In this document: one piece after another, positions 7,768 to 15,734 of the stretch | Position numbering within the stretch: the stretch's first letter is position 1 | Layout: the number at the start of each line of letters is the position of its first letter | Assembly: GCA_902794405.1 (NCBI GenBank) | Contig: CADBHI010000020.1 | Coordinates: 1 to 35,705, forward strand | Reading direction: 5' to 3' | Length of the DNA: 35,705 nt | Source: an uncultured Prevotellaceae bacterium | GTDB taxonomy: Bacteria; Bacteroidota; Bacteroidia; Bacteroidales; Bacteroidaceae | Position numbers and translations under genes: made by a program | The notes under the pieces: generated by a model | Databases searched by the model: none | What the model was told of the DNA's origin: nothing | The model's input: only the letters and a program-made list of their open reading frames with translations

Positions 7768-10700
7768 AGACCAGGATTTTACATATTGTCGTGGCCTTCG
7801 TGTTGGCCATGATGGCCCTGCCCACTTTGGCGCAGGACTGTATGGAGGTTCATTTTAAGAATGGTACCACTCGTAAGTTCTATCTGAAGAATGTAACGGA
7901 AATTACCACCTCTCGTCAGGATGCCGATGGTGTGATGCATAGTGACTATGACTATCAACATGTGACGACACTCTATGACAAGTACATTTACGCCCTAAGC
8001 GATGTTGATAGTATTGCGTTTACGAAATATAACGAAGAGAAGGTAAGAGAAAACTTTATATTGGCTACAAATACAATATTTCCTTCTATATATGACTGTG
8101 AAACAGTTGAAGATGCAGAGAAAGTAATAAATACATTAGAGAATTCGAAAGATATTGAAAAGGCATGGCTTGAAGATGAAACTTTGTATGTCAAGATACC
8201 CAATTGGGGTGTAATGTCTTTTGATTTCGGTATTGAGGAAAAGGCACCTGTCGAAGAATCATCTTTTTCAAGAGAAATTGAGGAAATAGTGAAAGTTGTA
8301 TCTCAAGAGACAGAGGCGAGTGGTGGTAATAAATTGAAGGCTGTTGTTGCCAACCAAACTGCATTTGACGATGAGAGCGCAAGGAAAAGTGCAAAGAAAG
8401 ACCTTGACAAACTGACCACTCTATTGAATAATAATAATATCGAAACAACGCCCATTTCCAGGCCGGGAATAGAATTCTTCGCTTCGGATCTGTTCAATTA
8501 TGATATTGTCATTATTTGTACTCATGGTGGATATAAAGATGGAAAACATTCAATTCTTTCAGGAGAGGAATTGGGAAAAGTTAAACATAAATCTTTTCAG
8601 ATGAATCCTTCAAAGGAGACTCAGAACGAATGGCTTCAATCTTTCCTTAAGGTATTTGAAAAGCTCCAGATTTCAAAGTCAGATTTGACAGATCAGGATA
8701 TTAATTTCCATTGGGTAAAAGAAGATAGAGGAAACGAAACATATTGGGTTGGGTATCCCCAAATTTTCGAGACCTTTTATGATAAAATAGATAAAGTTCA
8801 TTTTAGGAACCCCAAATCTATTATGTTTTGGGCTACATGCCGAACCCTCAAGAAGGATAAGGGCTTGGCTCAAAAATTCTTTGATAGGGATTTAGGTGTC
8901 TTTGCCGGATATAATGAATATGTAAGTTTCTATACAGCTCCTCCCGCAGCATTAAAATTTTTCGAATTACTCTTGAAAGGTGTCTCATTAGAGACTGCTT
9001 ATTCAGAAATGCCATTAAGGTATAAGACAGATTTATTGTCTCCTTACAATTCCTATCTTTATGTAGTTCCCAATTCTAAACAACATATAGATTATTACAA
9101 TAGCATTTTTGTTACCAAGACCGTCACTAACGAAATAGATGAAGAAAAAGCAAAAGCTCAATTCAATAACAGTAATTATGTAGAGGTCGAGGGATTGACA
9201 ACAACAACAGATAAAAAGGCGATAACCTATGGTTTCGTATATGCCGAGAAAGGAAAATTAAGTACACACGACCCTATCACTGACGTTGAAGTAATGGAAT
9301 TGTCATCGACTATTGATAAGGGAAATGTCTTATTTAGGGGAAAAATCACTGGTTTGGAAGCTGATAAAGAATATAATTATCAAGCTTTTACCTATGATGG
9401 CAAATTCTACAACTATGGCAATATGTGCTCTTTCTCCCTAAAGACCCCAACAACTTATCCCGACCTACAGGTTGCTCCTCAGAAGCTGACTTTGGAGGTT
9501 GGCGAGAAAGTGACGTTTGATATTACTGCGGGTAGCGGTGTGTATGAGGCTATCAGCGAAAACGAGAATGTGGCAACGGCTTCAGTTAATGGCAAGGAGG
9601 TGACCATTGTTGGCGTCAGTGCAAAAACGACGACAGTTATCATAAAGGATTCCGAGACAGAACAGGAGGCATCGATTCAGATTGTTGTTACAGAGCCTAC
9701 GGTTCCTGAAATACCTGCAGAGGCTATCGACCTGGGTCTACCCAGTGGTACTTTGTGGGCTGCCTTTAACGTGGGAGCTACCAAGCCTGAGGAGTATGGT
9801 CTTTACTTTGCATGGGGTGAGACCCAGGGCTACCGTGGCAATGAGCCTCATTTCTTCGGTTGGAGTAATTATAAGTGGTGTAATGGTGGATATAATAAAC
9901 TGACTAAATACTGTTCCATAGCTGAATACGGAGTTGTCGACAACAAGACGACACTCGATTTGGCAGACGATGCTGCCCGAGCCAACTGGGGAGCACCTTG
10001 GGTTATGCCTACGGATGAGCAGATACGTGAATTACAGAAAAACTGTAAGACGGAGTGGACTGAGAAAAATGGTGTTTCAGGCATGCTCTACACGAGTAAA
10101 CTTAATGGTAAGTCTGTTTTCTTCCCCGCAGCAGGTATCCGATGGGAGAATGAGATTGACTGGGTTGGCTCTGGGTCATGGTTCTTCTGGTCATCGACGG
10201 TAAGCGTTATTGAACCTTATAAGGCTGGTGATTTATCTCGCGATAACTACATTTATTATGGAGCATCTTATATCTATACATCGAGTCGCTACTTTGGCCG
10301 CTCTGTTCGACCAGTTATTAGTAGCAATCAAACACCAATAGAGTATCCCGACCTGAAGGTTGCTCCCCAGAAGCTGACATTGGAAGTGGGCGAGAAGGTG
10401 ACGTTCGATATTACTGCTGGTAGCGGTAAGTATGATGCTATCAGTAAAAATGATGATGTAGCAACAGCTTCGGTTAATGGTAAAGAAGTGACCATTGTGG
10501 GTGTAAGCGTAGAAACAACGACTGTTGTCATCAAAGATACTGAGACTAACCAGGAGGCACCGATTCAGATCGAGGTAATAAAGCCTTCAGTTCCTACTAC
10601 CCCAGCTGAGGCCATTGACCTCGGACTACCCAGTGGTACGAAGTGGGCCAGCTACAACCTCGGAGCTTCCAAGATAGAGGACTACGGTTGCTATTTTGCA

Positions 10701-12740
10701 TGGGGCGAGACAGAAGAGAAGGATAGGTACAAGTGGAGCACATATACGCTCTGCGATGATGGCAATGAGCGTAAATGTCATAATATTGGCAGTGACATTG
10801 CTGGCACACAGTATGATGTGGCTCGTCAAATGTGGGGTGGTTCGTGGCAGATGCCTGACTATGACCATTGGCTCGAACTCAAGGATAATACCAGCTACTC
10901 GATGACGACGATAAATGGTGTCAGTTGCTGTAAACTGACGGGACCGAACGGTAAGAGTATCTACCTTCCCGCTTCAGGTCAATTCGATGACTACAGAGTG
11001 GTTTACGATGGCTCGGTTGGCAATTACTGGTCATCATCAAAATATGGTGAGAGTACGGCCTACATGGCATTCTTTACCAATGAAAGTGGAGGCTTCTTGA
11101 CGTGGGGTAATTCCAACCGTTGCATTGGTTATACCATCCGTCCTGTCATTCCTGGAGATAAGCCAGTGTTTCCCGACCTGAGGCTCTCTACCAACTCGCT
11201 TACCCTTGATGAGGGCTCATTAGGCACAGTGCAGGTAACGTCTGGTAGTGGCAAGTATCGCTGTGCCTATGAGAGCTATGGAACCATTACTGCGGCTGTT
11301 GATGGTAGCACGATTACAGTCACTGCGCTGACAGCTGGGGATGTCAAGCTGATTGTCAGTGATACGCAGAGCGGACAGCAAAAGGAGATTTCCATTACTG
11401 TTAAGGCAAAACCTCAGATAACTTATCCCAACCTGACTTTGGCAAGTACTGCTACCCTTAATCTGAAGACTCGCCAAAACTCAGGCTACGACATTACGTC
11501 GGGTAGCGGCAGCTATTCAGTTAAGAGTAGTAACAACAATGTGGCAACTGCTGAGATAACTGACTATGTTAACGTGATAACTTCCGAAAATGGTAAAAGC
11601 GTCCGTGTGACGGCTGTTGGCGTTGGCAATGCTACCATCACTGTTACTGACAATCTGAGCGGCCAAACAGCTTCTTTCAATGTGTCGGTGACACAGAACG
11701 TAGACCTTTTGAAACTCTCGACCTATAGTTTGTCATTGAAAGAGGGCGAGAGTGGCGAGGTCTTAATAACCTCATCTGGCAATGGTAATGTTTTGATAGC
11801 TACTTCCGATGCCAGCGTGGCCTCATTTACTTCTTCGGGCAACAAAATAACGGTGAAGGGATTAAAAGCAGGAACTTGTACCGTTAGCGTCAATGACGGG
11901 CAGACAGGAGAAACAGCCGAGGTGGCTGTAACTGTCACCGCCAGGCAATTCGTTCTCTCTAATTATGGCCCTATCAATGTGATTTCAGGAACCAGCTATA
12001 TCATCAATATCCTTAATGGTGGTAGGGAAGGTGTGATGGTTAACCAAACAAACTATGACAATTGCTCTGTGGGATTGGACGACGGCATCGTGGCTATTAT
12101 TGGTAAAAATAAAGGAAAGTCCTATGTCACCATCACTGACCAAAAGAGCAATGAAGAGGTGGTTGTGGAAGTAAACATCACGGATCCTGCGGTTGCTCCT
12201 GGAACTCCCGCTGAGGCTGTCGACCTCGGACTGCCCAGTGGTACCAAGTGGGCTACCTTCAATGTTGGAGCGGTCAAGCCTGCCGATTTTGGCGGCTTCT
12301 ACGCATGGGGAGAGACTGTGGAGAAAACAGACTACTCAGTCGATGACTACACCATGTGGTCGAAGTATTCCTATTCAGGCTCCCGCGTCAGACTGTCATC
12401 TTCCGACGATGTGGCAACCAAGCTGTGGGGCGGTTCATGGCACATGCCTACCTACGAGCAAATGACGGAACTGGTGAACTACTGCTCATGGTTCTGGACA
12501 ACTATCAACGGCGTCAACGGTCATCTTGTATTGGGACTTAATTATCACGTTATCTTCTTGCCAGCAGCGGGAACCAAGGCCGACGGTAGCCATAATGTGG
12601 CTAATCGGCGTCTCACCTATTGGACCAGCGACTCAAACGGTTCCTCCACTGCTTTCTGTATGTACTCCTGGGATGATGATACTCGAGATGTCGATCCTGT
12701 TTCAAGAGTATTCGGCTATTCAGTACGTCCCGTTAAGTAA
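7764..12740 (+). CDS. Giant secreted protein: caspase-like, Ig-like and FISUMP domains
   Basis: 1658 residues. A signal peptide (about 1-23) ends ALPTLAQD. Residues 25-90 carry an N-terminal segment common in Bacteroidales surface proteins (MEVHFKNGTTRKFYLKNV). Residues 95-445 contain IVIICTHGGY with His254 and SIMFWATCRT with Cys359. A following GLAQKFFDRDLGVFAGY and KFFELLLKGVSLETAYSEM resemble the CHAT/clan CD cysteine peptidase fold. Residues 447-563 resemble a fibronectin-like domain. Ig-like BIG2 modules start near 565, 861, 1136, 1221, 1313 and 1396. FISUMP modules (AEAIDLGLPSGT...) lie at 652-852, 948-1131 and 1483-1658. The A+T-rich first third (17 G/C of 60 at 8041-8100) contrasts with the later modules (33 of 60 at 9721-9780). 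No C-terminal sorting domain is seen. Peptidase activity is inferred, not shown. Confidence 0.7.
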   Translation: MKTRILHIVVAFVLAMMALPTLAQDCMEVHFKNGTTRKFYLKNVTEITTSRQDADGVMHSDYDYQHVTTLYDKYIYALSDVDSIAFTKYNEEKVRENFILATNTIFPSIYDCETVEDAEKVINTLENSKDIEKAWLEDETLYVKIPNWGVMSFDFGIEEKAPVEESSFSREIEEIVKVVSQETEASGGNKLKAVVANQTAFDDESARKSAKKDLDKLTTLLNNNNIETTPISRPGIEFFASDLFNYDIVIICTHGGYKDGKHSILSGEELGKVKHKSFQMNPSKETQNEWLQSFLKVFEKLQISKSDLTDQDINFHWVKEDRGNETYWVGYPQIFETFYDKIDKVHFRNPKSIMFWATCRTLKKDKGLAQKFFDRDLGVFAGYNEYVSFYTAPPAALKFFELLLKGVSLETAYSEMPLRYKTDLLSPYNSYLYVVPNSKQHIDYYNSIFVTKTVTNEIDEEKAKAQFNNSNYVEVEGLTTTTDKKAITYGFVYAEKGKLSTHDPITDVEVMELSSTIDKGNVLFRGKITGLEADKEYNYQAFTYDGKFYNYGNMCSFSLKTPTTYPDLQVAPQKLTLEVGEKVTFDITAGSGVYEAISENENVATASVNGKEVTIVGVSAKTTTVIIKDSETEQEASIQIVVTEPTVPEIPAEAIDLGLPSGTLWAAFNVGATKPEEYGLYFAWGETQGYRGNEPHFFGWSNYKWCNGGYNKLTKYCSIAEYGVVDNKTTLDLADDAARANWGAPWVMPTDEQIRELQKNCKTEWTEKNGVSGMLYTSKLNGKSVFFPAAGIRWENEIDWVGSGSWFFWSSTVSVIEPYKAGDLSRDNYIYYGASYIYTSSRYFGRSVRPVISSNQTPIEYPDLKVAPQKLTLEVGEKVTFDITAGSGKYDAISKNDDVATASVNGKEVTIVGVSVETTTVVIKDTETNQEAPIQIEVIKPSVPTTPAEAIDLGLPSGTKWASYNLGASKIEDYGCYFAWGETEEKDRYKWSTYTLCDDGNERKCHNIGSDIAGTQYDVARQMWGGSWQMPDYDHWLELKDNTSYSMTTINGVSCCKLTGPNGKSIYLPASGQFDDYRVVYDGSVGNYWSSSKYGESTAYMAFFTNESGGFLTWGNSNRCIGYTIRPVIPGDKPVFPDLRLSTNSLTLDEGSLGTVQVTSGSGKYRCAYESYGTITAAVDGSTITVTALTAGDVKLIVSDTQSGQQKEISITVKAKPQITYPNLTLASTATLNLKTRQNSGYDITSGSGSYSVKSSNNNVATAEITDYVNVITSENGKSVRVTAVGVGNATITVTDNLSGQTASFNVSVTQNVDLLKLSTYSLSLKEGESGEVLITSSGNGNVLIATSDASVASFTSSGNKITVKGLKAGTCTVSVNDGQTGETAEVAVTVTARQFVLSNYGPINVISGTSYIINILNGGREGVMVNQTNYDNCSVGLDDGIVAIIGKNKGKSYVTITDQKSNEEVVVEVNITDPAVAPGTPAEAVDLGLPSGTKWATFNVGAVKPADFGGFYAWGETVEKTDYSVDDYTMWSKYSYSGSRVRLSSSDDVATKLWGGSWHMPTYEQMTELVNYCSWFWTTINGVNGHLVLGLNYHVIFLPAAGTKADGSHNVANRRLTYWTSDSNGSSTAFCMYSWDDDTRDVDPVSRVFGYSVRPVK

Positions 12741-12845
12741 CCAGCAGTTTGTCTCCCTTTGGAAGGAGCTTTCTAAAATTGCAGAAGCTGCATGCTTATT
12801 CATATAATGCATAAAAATACGTGGTGATGCTGCCCTTATAGTTTA

Positions 12846-12918
12846 GTCGGAGTAAACTCGGAGTTTAGTCCGGGCAAACTCCGATTTTACTCCGACCAAA
12901 CTTCCCGTTTACTCCGAC
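12846..12918. repeat. Nested inverted repeats able to form alternative hairpins
   Basis: GTCGGAGTAAA (12846-12856) can pair with TTTACTCCGAC (12886-12896), and TCGGAGTTT (12858-12866) with AAACTCCGA (12876-12884). Together these give a stem of about 20 bp with one mismatch and a 9-nt loop. A third copy, GTTTACTCCGAC (12907-12918), is the exact complement of 12846-12857, so it can compete for the same left arm. The element lies between two convergent genes, 105 bp after the giant gene. No T run follows at once, so it is not a textbook terminator. Confidence 0.8.
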
Positions 12919-12996
12919 CTGTTTGAAAGTGAATAAATATGCAATTCAAGAGGTCTCAGAACAAGGTGTCAGTTCCCATTACTATTGCTCTTGTTG

Positions 12997-14625
12997 TCAA
13001 TAGTTTGCTGTCATCCACTCGATAATCCTGAGAAAGAAGGTGAGGGCCGATACTTCATGGTTGGTGACGCCGAGTTCCTTTATCGTTTCGGAGCTGTATT
13101 CACCAACAAACTCCTGTGTCTTAATACCGTTATCCTTGAGGAACTTGCTCATGGCATAAAAGTTCTCCACTGGCACGACATCGTCTTTGATATCGTGGAA
13201 GAGCATTATGTCGAAGTCGCTGCGGGGCTTCCAGCCGCTGGTAAGTGCATCGGCGCTGAAGGCCTCCTTGAATCGGCGCGACAGGGGGCTACTGACATCG
13301 AGGACGGCATCTGTGCAGACATCACTCGTCTTTTTGGTATTGATAAGCTCCTCGTCAAGAGCCTTACGCTTGTTCTGCTTGCTGAGGAACCACTCGTCGA
13401 AGTGGCTGGCCACGGGGTCCTTCAGATAGTCGTGAATGTCGTAACCCAGACGGAAGAAGTGGTTGTAGGCATAGAGCACGTTGCATACGGTGCTGGGCAT
13501 CTCAGTGTATCCATTGGTGATGGCGTCATACATCGAGTTGATGTCGTAGGGTCCGTCGCCGGCGAAGGCTCGTTTCACCTTTATCTCAGGATGGCGTTCT
13601 GAGATTTCGCGCAACACGCTCATCGTGGTCTGTCCACCCTCCGAATAGCCTGCGATGACGAAGTCGTTACCTTTCTTCACATTCAGGTCTTCTATCAACC
13701 GCTTGGCAGCGAGGTAGGCATCGAGCGAGGCGCGTCCGTTGGCTCGTGAGATACAGTAGGCCTGCGGCTCTTTCTCAGTGATGCCGAAGCCGTAGTAGTC
13801 GGGAGCTACGACAATGAATTGAGTGAGGGCGGCCCCTGTTGGGAATTCGACAGCTCCGCGCGAAGGCGCCTGTGTAGTGGCGTAGATCGTGAAGTGGTTG
13901 TAGAGCAGAATACCGTGGAAGGGCTTATCCTCCTCAATCAGCGACTTGTCGACCGTGATGGTGCCGCTTAGTGTGCAGGGATTGCCGAAGGGGTCGACTG
14001 AAGGGTAGTTGAACACGTAGTTCATATAGTCGGGGAAAAGCTCTACTGGGATGCTGTCGGTGATGCAGGCACGGGGTAGGGTAGACTTCGCCATCCAGTC
14101 CTGAATCAAACTGCTCTTATCGCTTTCAGCCTTGGTAAGCGAGCCTTTATGGGATGTATTGCTGAAGGCGACACTCCCTGATGCACAATTCATCTCTATC
14201 TGACTGATATTGACAAAGTTACTGTGGTTCTCGCCACTACGTGTATGGGACGACATAATGGTTGTGCCTGTATTCGGGTCTGTCAGGGTGACATGCCCTT
14301 CTGGTGTCACCTGCCATTTGAACGGCGCATCCTTCGGACCGCCGTAAATCTCGAGCGGCTCGTTGAACTCGTCATCAAACATAGCCAGCGCTACGTAGCC
14401 CGTGTGGTCGGCTTTGGCCTCTACTGCAATCAAGGCGTGGTTAAAGGGTTTGCCGTCCTCAGTCACATCCTTATAGTCGAACTCCTCGTACCACAGGCCG
14501 ACGAGACTCTCTTCCATCTCCTGTTGGCTGGGTAGTGCGAGGTTGTCATCCTTGTCTGAGCATGCTCCTATGCATAGCAAGAGCATTGAAATTGCTAATA
14601 TTGCAATAGTTTTCCGTTTCATCAT
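12997..14625 (-). CDS. Lipocalin-like / alpha-beta hydrolase (lipase) lipoprotein
   Basis: 542 residues. The signal peptide ends in a lipobox, CIGAC, with Cys22 as the lipidated residue, so it is probably on the outer membrane. Residues 35-130 (SLVGLWYEEFDY) look like a Bacteroidales lipocalin-like domain. Residues about 185-542 are an alpha/beta hydrolase of the secretory-lipase type, with the nucleophile elbow GYSEGG (Ser328), an acid at about 481 in HDIKDDVVP and His523 in NHEVSA. The likely reaction is ester hydrolysis of lipid or another ester; the substrate is unknown. It follows the small lipoprotein gene at 14700 on the same strand, separated by a hairpin. The start could also be three bases later, at 14622. 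Confidence 0.75.
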   Translation of the reverse strand: MMKRKTIAILAISMLLLCIGACSDKDDNLALPSQQEMEESLVGLWYEEFDYKDVTEDGKPFNHALIAVEAKADHTGYVALAMFDDEFNEPLEIYGGPKDAPFKWQVTPEGHVTLTDPNTGTTIMSSHTRSGENHSNFVNISQIEMNCASGSVAFSNTSHKGSLTKAESDKSSLIQDWMAKSTLPRACITDSIPVELFPDYMNYVFNYPSVDPFGNPCTLSGTITVDKSLIEEDKPFHGILLYNHFTIYATTQAPSRGAVEFPTGAALTQFIVVAPDYYGFGITEKEPQAYCISRANGRASLDAYLAAKRLIEDLNVKKGNDFVIAGYSEGGQTTMSVLREISERHPEIKVKRAFAGDGPYDINSMYDAITNGYTEMPSTVCNVLYAYNHFFRLGYDIHDYLKDPVASHFDEWFLSKQNKRKALDEELINTKKTSDVCTDAVLDVSSPLSRRFKEAFSADALTSGWKPRSDFDIMLFHDIKDDVVPVENFYAMSKFLKDNGIKTQEFVGEYSSETIKELGVTNHEVSALTFFLRIIEWMTANY

Positions 14626-14660
14626 TCAATCAATTACCTTCGTTTGACATATTTTATGTA

Positions 14661-14692
14661 TAGCAGAACCCAAGCATGCCTGAGTTCTGCTA
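14661..14692 (-). promoter_or_regulatory. Hairpin between two lipoprotein genes
   Basis: TAGCAGAAC (14661-14669) is complementary to GTTCTGCTA (14684-14692). It lies 8 bp after the small lipoprotein gene and 36 bp before the lipase gene. The following bases on the minus strand are A/T-rich but lack a run of T, so this may be an RNA-processing or partial termination site instead of a full terminator. Confidence 0.5.
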
Positions 14693-14699
14693 TCGAATA

Positions 14700-15005
14700 T
14701 TATAAATTGGTTGCCTTCAGTTCCACGCCCTTGTCCTGAATAACCTTTAGCAGGGCATTGACAGCGGTAAAGGGCTCGTCGAAGCTCTTCAGCAGGGCTT
14801 CGTAGTTCTGACGGTCGGTCGGGCTCATGCGGTCATGGATGACGTGGAAGTCACTCTCACCCTTGAAGCGTAGGGCGATGGAGGGCAGGTTGTCGCCGTC
14901 GATGACGCTGGTGATGAACTTGCGGGCATCAATATCGATAGTGGATGAATCGTCATCACTCTTGCAGCCTGTCATGCCCAATAGGAGCACTGCAGTTGCA
15001 AACAT
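14700..15005 (-). CDS. Small lipoprotein of unknown function
   Basis: 101 residues from the only ATG available (15005). Lipobox LLGMTGC gives Cys14, followed by Lys-Ser-Asp-rich sequence. The mature part has no domain I recognise; it is mixed alpha/beta with FITSVIDGDNLPSIALRF. The start is odd: from this ATG the signal peptide has no basic residue. The open frame continues upstream without a stop, through codons reading Ile-Ile-Lys-Gln-Ile-Phe-Ile-Thr, which would supply the expected lysine if an ATT or ATA codon initiates. It is followed by the lipase gene and preceded by the membrane protein gene (85 bp apart) on the same strand, so the three may form one unit. Confidence 0.6.
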   Translation of the reverse strand: MFATAVLLLGMTGCKSDDDSSTIDIDARKFITSVIDGDNLPSIALRFKGESDFHVIHDRMSPTDRQNYEALLKSFDEPFTAVNALLKVIQDKGVELKATNL

Positions 15006-15090
15006 TGTAATAAATATCTGTTTTATAATTGTTTGAATTATAGATTAATAAAACCGATTCTTCAAGAATTAGTCCATTCTCATAATGACA

Positions 15091-15657
15091 CTATTTGCTT
15101 CCTTGTTCTGTCTCTGTCACGAAACAGGCCACCAGCCCGTAGGTGATAGTGGGACGAATCCAGATTTCGGTCAGAAAGAAATTGGTGTATTCATCAGTAG
15201 GTTCAAGATAGATGTCTATGTTGTAGATTGTGGCAATGATCACGTCGATGATGAAGATGGACCACAGGTTGCTCTTGGTGTAGCTTTGCCAGTTTTTCCG
15301 AGCATAGAAGTAGGTGAGCGTGCAGAGCAACAGCACCGAGAGCGTGAGACACGTCAAGTGCAGGGCGTAAATGGCCAGTGGTGACGCAAAGAGAATGTCG
15401 CGCAGCAACACGGTCATGCCCACTGACATGGAGCACCAGTAGTTGAACTGCTGGGTGGTGATGCGGTAGTTGAAGAAGTACATCCAGATCATCCCCAGGC
15501 AGGCGATGTAAAACAGGTTGAGAACCAACTCGGGCCACGCCTCACTTAGTCCGAAATGGGCTATGCCATAGAGCATGATGCCTACCGAGAACATCCCCGC
15601 CACGGCGGTAATCACAATGTCGAAGATCTTGGTATTCTTCTTGAATCTTGTCTGCAT
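15091..15657 (-). CDS. Multi-pass membrane protein of unknown function
   Basis: 188 residues with a basic N-terminus (MQTRFKKNTK) and about five or six hydrophobic helices, including IVITAVAGMFSVGIMLYGIA, LVLNLFYIACLGMIWMYFF and LTLSVLLLCTLTYFYA. No catalytic or transport motif is visible. It starts 23 bp beyond the galK terminator on the same strand, so it probably needs its own promoter, which I cannot identify with confidence. It is upstream of the two lipoprotein genes. I do not recognise the family. Confidence 0.65.
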   Translation of the reverse strand: MQTRFKKNTKIFDIVITAVAGMFSVGIMLYGIAHFGLSEAWPELVLNLFYIACLGMIWMYFFNYRITTQQFNYWCSMSVGMTVLLRDILFASPLAIYALHLTCLTLSVLLLCTLTYFYARKNWQSYTKSNLWSIFIIDVIIATIYNIDIYLEPTDEYTNFFLTEIWIRPTITYGLVACFVTETEQGSK

Positions 15658-15680
15658 AGGTTATAAATTAAGAAAAAGAA

Positions 15681-15711
15681 TGGAGTTGGAACTTAAGAGA
15701 TTCCAACTCCA
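15681..15711 (-). terminator. Rho-independent terminator of the gal operon
   Basis: TGGAGTTGGAA (15681-15691) and TTCCAACTCCA (15701-15711) form a perfect 11-bp stem with a 9-nt loop. On the minus strand the stem is followed by TTCTTTTTCTT. It begins 24 bp after the galK stop codon. Confidence 0.85.
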
Positions 15712-15734
15712 AATATTAGTAGTTAATGCCTGAC

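Noticed and set aside
9717-12740. FISUMP modules as possible targets of a diversity-generating retroelement
   Set aside because: FISUMP and lectin-like folds can be such targets, but no reverse transcriptase or template repeat was seen in this window.
12985-13602. Plus-strand open frame of about 205 codons
   Set aside because: It is fully antisense to the lipase gene, which has a signal peptide, lipobox and complete catalytic triad. The antisense product has no recognisable motif.
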